Of a DNA stretch of 64,000 nt, positions 27,162-35,172 are shown in pieces. Location of the stretch: positions 186,001 to 250,000 of the forward strand of contig NZ_AUFV01000002.1 of assembly GCF_000426685.1 (NCBI RefSeq), given 5' to 3'. Position numbers and translations under genes: made by a program. Each line of letters begins with the position of its first letter. The first letter of the stretch is position 1. A model generated the notes under the pieces. The model was not told where the DNA came from. It worked only from the letters and a program-made list of their open reading frames with translations, and made no database searches. The DNA is from Solimonas flava DSM 18980 (GTDB lineage Bacteria; Pseudomonadota; Gammaproteobacteria; Nevskiales; Nevskiaceae).

Positions 27162-27611
27162 GTGGCCAGTCATTTTCCGTCCGCGCGCCTGCAGCCGCTG
27201 CAGCAGCTCGCCGATACGCGCGAGAGCGAGGCGGCGCGCCGCCTGCTCGACGCGCAGCGCCTGAAGGCCGAGCGCGAACAGCGCCTCGCCGAGCTGGCGC
27301 GCTACCGTGAGGAATACGAACGTCAGCCGGCCGCGGCGACGCCGCAGCTGCTGCGCAACCGCCAGGCTTTCCTCGAACGCCTGCGCGAAGCCGAGCGCTT
27401 CCAGCGCCAGCTGGTCGAGCAGGCCCAGCGCGGCGTCGATCAGGGCCGCGCGCAATGGCTGCTGCAGCAGCGCGAGACGCGCACCGTCGCCGAGCTGACC
27501 GCCTGCTACGTCGCCCGCGAGCAGCGCGAGGAAGCGCGCCGTGAGCAGCGCCACCACGACGAGCTGGCGACGCAGAACCATTGGCGCACGCGGCGCGCGG
27601 AGGCCGATTGA
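27162..27611 (+). CDS. fliJ: Flagellar export protein FliJ
   Basis: Small cytoplasmic coiled-coil component of the export apparatus, 149 residues, very rich in Arg, Glu, Gln and Leu with heptad-like spacing throughout. The GTG at 27162 follows GAGGAG ten bases upstream. Identity rests mainly on place (between fliI and fliK), size and coiled-coil composition. The 3' end overlaps the fliK start as TTGA. Confidence 0.9.
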   Translation: MASHFPSARLQPLQQLADTRESEAARRLLDAQRLKAEREQRLAELARYREEYERQPAAATPQLLRNRQAFLERLREAERFQRQLVEQAQRGVDQGRAQWLLQQRETRTVAELTACYVAREQREEARREQRHHDELATQNHWRTRRAEAD

Positions 27612-28786
27612 ACGCAGCGCCCGCGACGGCGTCGCCGGCTGCCGCCGCGCCGGCCGTTGCGGCCCGCGGCGAGGGCCCGCCGGCGGCGGATCGCGCTGCG
27701 GCAGCCACGCGCGATACCTTCGCGGCGCTGCTCGGCGAGGCCGCACCGGCGACGTCGTCCCCGTCGTCCACGCCACGCGCGACGGCAGCGGCCGCGCCGC
27801 CACCGGCCAGGTCATCCGCCGCGCCCTGCGTCACGCCACCCGAAGTCAAAGCCGACGCCGACGCCGACGCTGCGGCAGCGGCGGACGGCGCGGACCCGGC
27901 CCGTGCCGCGGATGACGCGTCCGCGGCCGCTCCGGCTGCGGCTGCGGATGCGGCTGCGGCCCCTGCCGCCGGACCCGGCGACTGGCTCGCGCTGCTGCGG
28001 CAAAGCCTCGGACTCGCGACCGGCGCGGCGCTCGCGGCGCCGGCGGTGGCGACGGACGAGGCCGTGCGCGGCGGCGCCATGCCCGCCGCGCCGGCATCGG
28101 CGGCGACCGCTGCCGCGACGGCGACCGCGGCGCCGAAGCCGGCTGCCGCCGCAGTGCTGCCGTCCGGCGCGGATCTGAATCCGGCGCGGCCCGACGGCGC
28201 GCCGCCGCCGCTGTTTGCCCTTGCCGCGCCGGCGGACGACGGCGGCGACGCGCCGGATTCCGACGCGCCGCCGGCCGCGGTGGCGGCGCCCGATCCCGCG
28301 CCGTTCGGCGGCCTTGCGACCGCCTTGCCGGGCGCGCTCGCCGGCGCGCCGCAGCTGGCCGACGCGTCATCGACAGCGGCTGGTCCGCCGCCGATGACGC
28401 TGCCGCCCGATCACCCCGAGTTCACCGACGCGCTCGGCGAGCGCATCGTCTGGATCACCGACAGCGGTCTGGGCGAGGCGCGCATCGAGCTGCATCCGCT
28501 CGATCTCGGCAGCCTCACGGTGCGCGTGCAGATCCGCGGCGACGAGGCGCAGATCGCCTTCACCGCGGCGCAGCCGGCGACGCGCGCGCTGCTGCAGAAC
28601 GCGCTGCCGCAGCTGCGCGAGCTGCTCAGCGTGCAGGGCCTGCAGCTGCTGCGCGCGCAGGTCGACGCGCGCGTCGCGCCGCAACGCGGCGGCGAGGCCG
28701 CCTTCGACGCGCCGCACGAGGCGGGTGCGACGGCCACGCGCGTGCGCCGCGTCGGTCGTCTCGAACTGGTCGACGCCTACGCCTGA
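27608..28786 (+). CDS. fliK: Flagellar hook-length control protein FliK
   Basis: Molecular ruler that measures hook length and switches export specificity. About 392 residues. The N-terminal two-thirds is low-complexity Ala/Pro/Asp, as in other FliK proteins. The conserved C-terminal domain (about 260-392) has the family pattern GEARIELHPLDLGSLTVRVQI, then EAQIAFTAAQPATRALLQNALPQLRELL in two helices. The start is taken as TTG at 27608: it overlaps the fliJ stop and has GGAGG five bases upstream. Confidence 0.9.
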   Translation: MNAAPATASPAAAAPAVAARGEGPPAADRAAAATRDTFAALLGEAAPATSSPSSTPRATAAAAPPPARSSAAPCVTPPEVKADADADAAAAADGADPARAADDASAAAPAAAADAAAAPAAGPGDWLALLRQSLGLATGAALAAPAVATDEAVRGGAMPAAPASAATAAATATAAPKPAAAAVLPSGADLNPARPDGAPPPLFALAAPADDGGDAPDSDAPPAAVAAPDPAPFGGLATALPGALAGAPQLADASSTAAGPPPMTLPPDHPEFTDALGERIVWITDSGLGEARIELHPLDLGSLTVRVQIRGDEAQIAFTAAQPATRALLQNALPQLRELLSVQGLQLLRAQVDARVAPQRGGEAAFDAPHEAGATATRVRRVGRLELVDAYA

Positions 28787-28959
28787 AATCCGTCGCGCCG
28801 CATGCGCGCGCCGCTGCCGGATTTCCGGCGCGCTGTGTCGGTTTGCGGACCTGGCCGATCGCGCCGCAGACCGGCGCGATGACGGGAAACCAGCGCGGCA
28901 GCGGCGCTCGTCGCCATCCGGCGCCGCGCGGCGACCGTTCGCGGCGAAGGCGCCGGGTC

Positions 28960-28975
28960 TGGAACACGTCTTGCT
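28960..28975 (+). promoter_or_regulatory. Sigma-54 promoter of the fliL operon
   Basis: TGGAACACGTCTTGCT matches TGGCAC-N5-TTGCW at all but one position, with GG and GC exactly 12 bases apart. The -12 GC is 38 bases before the fliL ATG. It lies in a 225-base non-coding gap after fliK, the only large break in the fliE-fliR run before the fliR-flhB repeat. Confidence 0.75.
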
Positions 28976-29011
28976 CGGCGTCGGCATCGCAACGCCGTTC
29001 CAGGACCCGAG

Positions 29012-29542
29012 ATGGCCAGCGCCGCCACCGACGAAACGAAGTCCGCTGCATCCCCGAAGAAAAGCGCATCGCCGCTGCCGGCGATCCTGATCGCCGTCGT
29101 GCTGTCGACCGGCGCGAGCGCCGGCATCAGCTTCATGCTGACGCGCCACGAGCTGGCGGCGCGGGACGCGGCCGCGCAGGCCGAGGCCGAAGGCGGCGAG
29201 GCCGCCGCCGCGGCGGCCAAGAAGGAGCCGCCGAACTACGTACCGCTCGATCCGGCCTTCGTCGTCAATCTGGAGAGCGACGACACCCGCTTCCTGCAGG
29301 TACAGGTGCAGCTGATGACGCGCGACGCGCATGCCGTTGACCTCATCAAGCTGCACGAGCCGCGCATCCGCAACACCCTGCTGCTGCTGTTCTCGCAACA
29401 GCAGCAGCAGGACATCGCCACGCGCGCCGGCAAGGAGAAGCTGCAGGCCACGGTGCTCGCCGAGATCCAGAAGATCCTCAGCGAGGAAACCGGCAAGCCG
29501 CTGGTCGAGGCGGTCTACTTCACGAGCTTCGTCACGCAATGA
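29012..29542 (+). CDS. fliL: Flagellar basal-body-associated protein FliL
   Basis: Single-span inner-membrane protein that supports stator function. 176 residues. One hydrophobic segment at about 22-44 is followed by an Ala/Glu linker and the periplasmic domain (YVPLDPAFVVNLESDD...TRFLQVQVQLMT; ETGKPLVEAVYFTSFVTQ). First gene of a new transcription unit with a good sigma-54 promoter. It overlaps fliM by four bases. Confidence 0.94.
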   Translation: MASAATDETKSAASPKKSASPLPAILIAVVLSTGASAGISFMLTRHELAARDAAAQAEAEGGEAAAAAAKKEPPNYVPLDPAFVVNLESDDTRFLQVQVQLMTRDAHAVDLIKLHEPRIRNTLLLLFSQQQQQDIATRAGKEKLQATVLAEIQKILSEETGKPLVEAVYFTSFVTQ

Positions 29543-30540
29543 GCAACGATCTTCTCTCGCAGGACGAGATCGACGCGCTGCTGCACGGCGTCGACTCCGG
29601 CAAGGTCGATACCACGCCGGCACCGGCGGCGCCGGGCGAGGCGCGTCCCTTCGACTTCACCTCGCAGGAACGCATCGTGCGCGGCCGCATGCCGACGCTG
29701 GAAATGGTCAACGAGCGCTTCGCGCGCCTGTTCCGCATTTCGCTGTTCAACATGCTGCGCCGCACGCCGGAGCTGACGGTGGTCGGCATCGAGACGGTGA
29801 AGTTCTCCGAGTACACGCACTCGCTGTTCGTGCCGACCAGCCTCAACCTGATCCGCGTCAAGCCGCTGCGCGGCACGGCGCTGTGCATCTTCGAACCGCG
29901 TCTGGTGTTCACCGTGGTCGACAACTTCTTCGGCGGCGACGGCCGTCTGCCGACCAAGATCGAGGGCCGCGAGTTCACGCCGACCGAGATGCGCGTGATC
30001 CAGCTGCTGCTGCGCCAGGTGTTCGCCGATCAGCAGGAAGCCTGGAGCCCGGTGCTCGGTCTCGACTTCGAGTACCTGAACTCCGAGGTCAATCCGCATT
30101 TCGCCAACATCGTCTCGCCCGGCGAAATCGTCGTCGTCTGCAAGTTCAAGATCGAGCTGGAAGGCGGCGGCGGTCATCTGCACCTGACGTTTCCGTACTC
30201 GATGCTCGAGCCGATCCGCGATCTGCTCGACGCCGGCATCCAGTCCGACCGCGGCGACAAGGACGAGCGCTGGCCGCTGGCGCTGCGCGAGCAGGTCCGC
30301 GATCTGGAGGTCGAGACCAGCTGCGAGCTGCTGCGCGCGACGATGAGCCTGCGCCAGCTGACCCAGCTCAAGGCCGGCGACGTGATTCCGGTGACGTTGC
30401 CGCGCACGCTGGAGCTGTGCGTCGAGGACGTGCCGCTGTTCCGCGGCAGCTTCGGCGTCGCCAACGGCCGCAACGCCGTCCGCGTCCAGGAAGTGATCCG
30501 CCGCGCCAGCATGCCGGCCAGCCTGCGCGAGGCCGTATGA
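29539..30540 (+). CDS. fliM: Flagellar motor switch protein FliM
   Basis: C-ring component that receives phospho-CheY. 333 residues. The N-terminal CheY-docking peptide SQDEIDALL is at 7-15. The middle CheC-like domain has GRMPTLEMVNERFARLFR and VDNFFGGDGR, and the C-terminal SpoA domain binds FliN. Overlaps fliL as ATGA. Confidence 0.96.
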   Translation: MSNDLLSQDEIDALLHGVDSGKVDTTPAPAAPGEARPFDFTSQERIVRGRMPTLEMVNERFARLFRISLFNMLRRTPELTVVGIETVKFSEYTHSLFVPTSLNLIRVKPLRGTALCIFEPRLVFTVVDNFFGGDGRLPTKIEGREFTPTEMRVIQLLLRQVFADQQEAWSPVLGLDFEYLNSEVNPHFANIVSPGEIVVVCKFKIELEGGGGHLHLTFPYSMLEPIRDLLDAGIQSDRGDKDERWPLALREQVRDLEVETSCELLRATMSLRQLTQLKAGDVIPVTLPRTLELCVEDVPLFRGSFGVANGRNAVRVQEVIRRASMPASLREAV

Positions 30541-30637
30541 GCGCGCGGCCCTGCCGTCGTCCGATCCTGCCCGCGCGCACGCCGTCGTCCGGCGCGGCAC
30601 GCCCCCCGCTGACTGTCTTCACCGTGGAGAATCATCC

Positions 30638-30979
30638 GTGAGCACCACCAAGGCGCCGGAAGCGGCGCGCGCCACCTTCCAGACGCTGGAGGACCGCCCG
30701 CTGCCGAGCGGCGGCGGCGACGTCAATCTCGATGTCATTCTCGACGTGCCGGTGACGCTGTCGATGGAAGTCGGCCGCGCGCGCGTGCCGATCCGCAATC
30801 TGCTGCAGCTCAACCAGGGCTCGGTCGTCGAGCTGGAGCGTGCCGCCGGCGAACCGCTCGACGTCTACGCCAACGGCACGCTGATCGCGCACGGCGAGGT
30901 CGTCGTCGTCAACGAGAAGTTCGGCATCCGCCTGACCGACGTGGTCAGCCCGGCCGAACGCATTCGCAAGCTCAAGTGA
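30638..30979 (+). CDS. fliN: Flagellar motor switch protein FliN
   Basis: Lowest C-ring component, 113 residues. The SpoA domain runs from ILDVPVTLSMEVGR to GIRLTDVVSPAERIRKL, the standard FliN C-terminus. The start is GTG at 30638 with GGAG at eight-base spacing. 97 bases separate it from fliM. The stop overlaps the fliO start as GTGA. Confidence 0.95.
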   Translation: MSTTKAPEAARATFQTLEDRPLPSGGGDVNLDVILDVPVTLSMEVGRARVPIRNLLQLNQGSVVELERAAGEPLDVYANGTLIAHGEVVVVNEKFGIRLTDVVSPAERIRKLK

Positions 30980-31410
30980 GCGAGACCCTCAGCGCCGCGC
31001 CGGCCGGGGCCGTCGCGCCCGCGGTCGCGGCCGCCCCGGGCGTGCCGCACGCGCCGGGCCCGGCGAGCGTCGCCGGCGCGTTCGGCAGTCTGGTCGTGGT
31101 GCTGCTGCTGATCGTCGCGCTCGGCTGGGCGGCGCGGCGCCTGCAGCAGTGGCGCGGTGCGCGCGGCGGCCTGCTGCAGGTGCTCGGCGGCGCCTCGCTC
31201 GGCGGCAAGGAGCGCGTCGTCGTGCTGCGCGCCGGCGAGGCGCACTTCCTGATCGGCGTCGCGCCGGGCGGTGTCAGCCTGCTGCATCGCTTCGACGCCG
31301 CGCCCGACGTCGCGCCCGACGTCGCGCCGGACGCCGGTGCGGCGATGCCGGCCGAAGGCGCGTTCGCGACGCGCCTGCGCGAACTGCTCGGCCCGCGGAG
31401 CGCACCATGA
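30976..31410 (+). CDS. fliO: Flagellar protein FliO
   Basis: Small membrane protein that helps assemble the FliP export pore. 144 residues. An Ala/Pro-rich leader is followed by one transmembrane segment (about 35-55: FGSLVVVLLLIVALGWAARRL) and a short cytoplasmic domain (GGKERVVVLRAGEAHFLIGVA). GTG start inside the fliN stop; ATGA overlap with fliP. Confidence 0.9.
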   Translation: MSETLSAAPAGAVAPAVAAAPGVPHAPGPASVAGAFGSLVVVLLLIVALGWAARRLQQWRGARGGLLQVLGGASLGGKERVVVLRAGEAHFLIGVAPGGVSLLHRFDAAPDVAPDVAPDAGAAMPAEGAFATRLRELLGPRSAP

Positions 31411-32177
31411 GCCGGACCCCGAACGGGCGCGTGCGCGCCGGCCTGACCCTGCTCGCGCTGCTGTGCGCCGGCGGGTCCGGCGCGGCCGCCGCCGCCGGCC
31501 TGCCCGGCGTGACGGCGACGCCGATCGGCGGCGGCGCGACGCAGTACAGCGTCAACGTCGAAGTGCTGCTGCTGATGACGCTGCTGACGCTGCTGCCGGC
31601 GCTGCTGCTGTGCATGACGGCGTTCACGCGCGTCATCGTCGTGCTCGGCCTGCTGCGCCAGGCGCTCGGCACCAACCAGACGCCGAGCAATCAGATCCTC
31701 GTCGGCCTGGCGCTGCTGCTGAGCTTCTTCGTGATGGCGCCGGTGCTGCAGAAGGTCTACGAGGACGGCGCGCGGCCGTACATGGACGGCCAGCTCGCGT
31801 TCGAGCCGGCGCTGGCCGCCGGCGCCAGGCCGCTGCGTGGCTTCATGCTCGCGCAGGTGCGCGATGCCGATCTGATGACGTTCACCCGGATCGCCGGACA
31901 CGAGGCCTACGCGACGCCGGACGATATCCCGTTCACGGTGCTGGCCGCCGCGTTCGTCACCTCGGAGCTGACGACGGCCTTCCAGATCGGCTTTCTGCTG
32001 TTCATTCCGTTCGTCGTCATCGACCTCGTGGTGTCGAGCGTGCTGATGAGCATGGGCATGATGATGCTGTCGCCGATGCTGGTATCGCTGCCGTTCAAGC
32101 TGATGCTGTTCGTGCTGGTCGACGGCTGGTCGCTGGTGATGGGCATGCTCGCCGCCTCGTTCCACGCCGCCGGCTGA
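31407..32177 (+). CDS. fliP: Flagellar biosynthesis protein FliP
   Basis: Core of the export gate in the inner membrane. 256 residues with a cleavable signal peptide (about 1-30). Typical motifs: TAFTRVIVVLGLLRQALGT, then PSNQILVGLALLLSFFVMAPV, and near the end VSSVLMSMGMMMLSPMLVSL followed by PFKLMLFVLVDGW. Overlaps fliO by four bases. Confidence 0.96.
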   Translation: MSRTPNGRVRAGLTLLALLCAGGSGAAAAAGLPGVTATPIGGGATQYSVNVEVLLLMTLLTLLPALLLCMTAFTRVIVVLGLLRQALGTNQTPSNQILVGLALLLSFFVMAPVLQKVYEDGARPYMDGQLAFEPALAAGARPLRGFMLAQVRDADLMTFTRIAGHEAYATPDDIPFTVLAAAFVTSELTTAFQIGFLLFIPFVVIDLVVSSVLMSMGMMMLSPMLVSLPFKLMLFVLVDGWSLVMGMLAASFHAAG

Positions 32178-32183
32178 CGCGCG

Positions 32184-32453
32184 ATGACGCCCGAGACCGT
32201 TCTCACGCTGGCACGCGACGCGCTGTGGCTGACGCTGCTGCTGGCGGCGCCGTTGCTGCTGGCGGCGCTCGCCGTCGGCGTGCTGGTCGGCATCGTGCAG
32301 GCGGCGACGCAGATCAACGAGATGACGCTGAGCTTCATTCCCAAGCTGATCGCGCTCGCCGCGGTGCTGATCGTCGCCGGACCGTGGATGCTGCACACGC
32401 TGGTCGAGTACACGCGCCAGCTGATCGAGTCGATTCCGGGGCTGCTGAACTGA
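32184..32453 (+). CDS. fliQ: Flagellar biosynthesis protein FliQ
   Basis: Small two-helix export-gate subunit, 89 residues, with VGIVQAATQINEMTLSFIPK characteristic of FliQ. Lies six bases after fliP. A 138-base gap follows before fliR; it contains a 44-codon open frame judged not to be a gene. Confidence 0.95.
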   Translation: MTPETVLTLARDALWLTLLLAAPLLLAALAVGVLVGIVQAATQINEMTLSFIPKLIALAAVLIVAGPWMLHTLVEYTRQLIESIPGLLN

Positions 32454-32462
32454 TGGCGAAGC

Positions 32463-32580
32463 CCGTCATGGCGAGCGCCGCGCAGCCGTCCGTTGCGCTG
32501 TCCATTGCGCTGTCCGATCGGGCGCTGCCGCCGGCTTGCTTCGTCGCCGCGCGCCCCGCGACGACGGCCGCCGCGTCCCG
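32463..32580. repeat. Possible REP-like element in the fliQ-fliR gap
   Basis: Begins CCCGTCATGGCGAGCG and ends with CGCGACGACGG, with CCGTC/GACGG able to pair. It shares GTCATGGCGAG with the element at 21789. The open frame that crosses it is probably an accident of the repeat. Confidence 0.3.
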
Positions 32581-32591
32581 GGCGTGAGCGC

Positions 32592-33362
32592 ATGCGCTTC
32601 ACCGACGCGCAACTGATCGCCTGGCTGCAGCAGTTCGCGTGGCCGCTGGCGCGCATCAGCTCGGCGCTGCTGATCGCGCCGGTGCTCGGCTCGGCGCGCG
32701 TCAGCGCACGCATCCGCATGCTGCTGGCGCTGTTGCTGACGCTGCTGATCGCGCCGCAGCTGCCGGCCGCGGCGCCGGTGGGACTGTTCGGCGCCGACTG
32801 GTGGGCGATCCTGCTGCAGCAGCTGGCGATCGGCCTGCTGATCGGCTTCACGCTGCAGCTGGTGTTCGAGGCGGTGACGCTGGCCGGCGAGCTGATCTCG
32901 GCGAGCGCGAGCCTGAGCTTCGCGACGCTCGCCGATCCGCTGCGCGGCGTGTCGACGCCGGTGATCGGCCAGTTCCTGACGATCTCGGCGACGCTGCTGT
33001 TCCTCGCGCTCGGCGGCCATCTGCAGCTGGTCGGCTGGCTGGCGCGCTCGTTCAGCCTGATGCCGGTCGCCGACGATGGCGTCGGCATCGCGCAGGTCGG
33101 CAGCGTGCTGCGCTTCTCGGGCCAGCTGTTCGCCGGCGGTCTGGCGCTGGCGCTGCCGCTGCTGATCGCGCTGCTGACGGTGAATCTCGCGCTCGGTGTC
33201 ATCAGCCGCTCGGCGCCGGCGCTGAACCTGTTCGCGGTCGGCTTTCCGCTGAGCCTGATCGGCTGTCTGGTGCTGCTGTATCTGGCGATGCCGGCGATGC
33301 TCGAACATATCGAGGTCTTGTTCGACGGTGGCTGGATGGCGTTGGCGGGATGGCTGCAGTGA
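32592..33362 (+). CDS. fliR: Flagellar biosynthesis protein FliR
   Basis: Export-gate subunit with about six hydrophobic segments, 256 residues. The start MRFTDAQLIAWLQQFAWPLA and the internal FEAVTLAGELISASASLSFA and NLALGVISRSAPALNLFAVG stretches are typical. The ATG at 32592 is the first that gives the usual length. It is the last gene before a ~500-bp repeat separates it from flhB. Confidence 0.95.
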   Translation: MRFTDAQLIAWLQQFAWPLARISSALLIAPVLGSARVSARIRMLLALLLTLLIAPQLPAAAPVGLFGADWWAILLQQLAIGLLIGFTLQLVFEAVTLAGELISASASLSFATLADPLRGVSTPVIGQFLTISATLLFLALGGHLQLVGWLARSFSLMPVADDGVGIAQVGSVLRFSGQLFAGGLALALPLLIALLTVNLALGVISRSAPALNLFAVGFPLSLIGCLVLLYLAMPAMLEHIEVLFDGGWMALAGWLQ

Positions 33363-33409
33363 GGGCTGCTGCTCTCATGTTGCTGCGTGGGGTCCCTGAT
33401 CGGGCTTTT

Positions 33410-33914
33410 GATTTCGCGCTGACGCGCGCCTCACTTTTCTTTACTTGTGCAAAGAAAAGTAAGCAAAAGAAAGCACACCCCTGGGGCCGCACTTCGCTGC
33501 GCGAAGTGCCCTGTGCTGCTCACGTGCTCGGGACCGTCGCCGACGCGGCATCCCTGCCGCGACGACGACTTGGCCGGCCATCCTGGCCGGCCATTCCCTG
33601 CGCGCGCTGCGCTGCTCGGTGCGGCCCAAGGGGACCCGAACATCAAAGGCAACAGCAGAGTCTCGCGCCAAGCACGCTTTGCTGTTTTCTTTTGGGTCCC
33701 CTTTGCGCAGCGCCGAGAAGCGCAGCCGGTCCGGGGCTGTCCGGCGCTGACTGTTTGAGCGGTGCGCAGCACCGCGAGTTTCAGCGCCGGCCGGGCCGGC
33801 GAGCATCGCAGGGAACCCCTGCGAAGCAGGGGCGCGTAAGCCAGGGGTGTGTTTCTCTTGCCTACTTCTCTTTGCACAAGCAAAGAGAAGTAGGGCGCGC
33901 GTCAGCGCGAAATC
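33410..33914. repeat. ~505-bp nested-palindrome repeat, copy 1
   Basis: The ends are ~73-bp inverted repeats that both read ATTTCGCGCTGACGCGCGCC from outside in, followed by a hairpin-forming CTTTTCTTT...AAAGAAAAG. Further nested pairs include ACACCCCTGG/CCAGGGGTGT and AAGGGGACCC/GGGTCCCCTT. A second copy in inverted orientation lies at 57331-57833; the two differ most in the central ~55 bases. There is no transposase or credible coding frame. It separates fliR from flhB. Best described as a non-autonomous mobile or structural intergenic repeat. Confidence 0.85.
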
Positions 33915-34014
33915 CAAGGTGGAATCCAGCACCCCGCGTAGCAGAACGAGCGAATGAACCCGCGGTTGGTTCAAGCGCCTGCGTCGCCGGAGGTTTGTCC
34001 GGGCGGCGGTGGCC

Positions 34015-35157
34015 ATGAGCGATCCGCAGCGCACCGAACGCCCCACACCCAAACGCCTGCGCGAAGCCCGCGAACGCGGCGAGTTGCCGCGCTCCCGCGA
34101 GCTGGCGTCGGCGGTCGTCGTCGGCACCGGCGTGCTGCTGCTGATGGCGGCGGGACCGGGCATCGCCGCACGCAGCGCGAGCTGGCTCAAGCGCGCGCTG
34201 CAGCCGGATGCGGCGCTGCTCGACGATCCGCAGCGCCTGCTGGCCTGGGCCGGTACCCTGTTCGCGCAGGGCTTCCTGATCGTGCTGCCGCTGCTGGTCG
34301 CCGGCCTGGTCGCCGCGATCGTCGGGCCGCTGCTGCTCGGCGGCTGGAACTTCTCGGTCAAGGCGCTGCGTTTCGACGCCGGCAAGATCAACCCGATCAC
34401 CGGCCTCGGCCGCGTGTTCTCGTCGCAGGCGCTGGTCGAGCTCGGCAAGGGCGTCATCAAGTCGGCGCTGCTCGGCGCGCTGGCCGCGACTTTCCTGTGG
34501 CGGCACCGCGACGGCTTTCTGGCGCTGGTGCGCATGGATACCGCCGCCGGCATCGGCGACGGCCTCGCGCTCGCGCTCGATGCGCTGCTGTGGCTGGCCG
34601 GCGGTCTGCTGGTGATCGCCGCGATCGACGCGCCGTATCAATGGTTCGCGTCGCTCAAGCGCCTGCGCATGACGCGCCAGGAAGTGCGCGACGAGTTCAA
34701 GCAGGCCGAAGGCAGTCCGGAAGTGAAAGGGCGCATCCGCCGCCTGCAAGCCGAGCGCTCGCGGCGCCGCATGATCGCCGCGGTGCCCGGTGCCGACGTG
34801 GTCGTCGTCAACCCGACGCACTACGCGGTGGCGCTCAAGTACGACGCGCCGAAGATGCGCGCGCCGCGCGTCGTCGCCAAGGGCATCGACGAGGTGGCGC
34901 TGGCGATCCGCGAGGCGGCGCGCAACGCGAAAGTCGCCATCGTCGAGGCGCCGCCGCTGGCGCGCGCGCTGTACCGCAGCGCGGCGCTCGACGCGGAGAT
35001 CCCGGTCGGCCTCTACGCCGCCGTCGCGCAGGTGCTCACCTACGTTTATCAGCTGCGCCAGTACGCGGCCGGCCACGGCGCCACGCCTGGCACACGGCCT
35101 GCACCGCCGTCGCAGCCCGACCTCGGCGAGGTGCCGGACGGGCAGCCCGACGAATAA
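34015..35157 (+). CDS. flhB: Flagellar biosynthesis protein FlhB
   Basis: Export-gate switch protein with an N-terminal four-helix membrane domain and a C-terminal cytoplasmic domain that cleaves itself. 380 residues. The autocleavage motif NPTHY is at 266-270. ERPTPKRLREARERGE near the N-terminus is typical. The ATG at 34015 is preferred over a GTG two codons earlier. First gene after the repeat, so it needs its own promoter or read-through from fliR. Confidence 0.96.
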   Translation: MSDPQRTERPTPKRLREARERGELPRSRELASAVVVGTGVLLLMAAGPGIAARSASWLKRALQPDAALLDDPQRLLAWAGTLFAQGFLIVLPLLVAGLVAAIVGPLLLGGWNFSVKALRFDAGKINPITGLGRVFSSQALVELGKGVIKSALLGALAATFLWRHRDGFLALVRMDTAAGIGDGLALALDALLWLAGGLLVIAAIDAPYQWFASLKRLRMTRQEVRDEFKQAEGSPEVKGRIRRLQAERSRRRMIAAVPGADVVVVNPTHYAVALKYDAPKMRAPRVVAKGIDEVALAIREAARNAKVAIVEAPPLARALYRSAALDAEIPVGLYAAVAQVLTYVYQLRQYAAGHGATPGTRPAPPSQPDLGEVPDGQPDE

Positions 35158-35172
35158 AACCGCCCGTACACG

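Noticed and set aside
32453-32587. A 44-codon frame starting inside the fliQ stop and ending just before fliR
   Set aside because: It looks coupled by an ATGA overlap, but it lies on a repeat-like palindromic stretch, resembles nothing known and has an Ala/Ser/Pro composition expected by chance.
33431-33883. Open frames on both strands inside the ~503-bp repeats
   Set aside because: They exist in several frames at once, follow the palindromic arms and differ between copies; nothing suggests translation.
34001-34020. Sigma-54 promoter ahead of flhB
   Set aside because: The best GG...GC pair (33968 and 33981) has 13-base rather than 12-base spacing and lacks TTGC.
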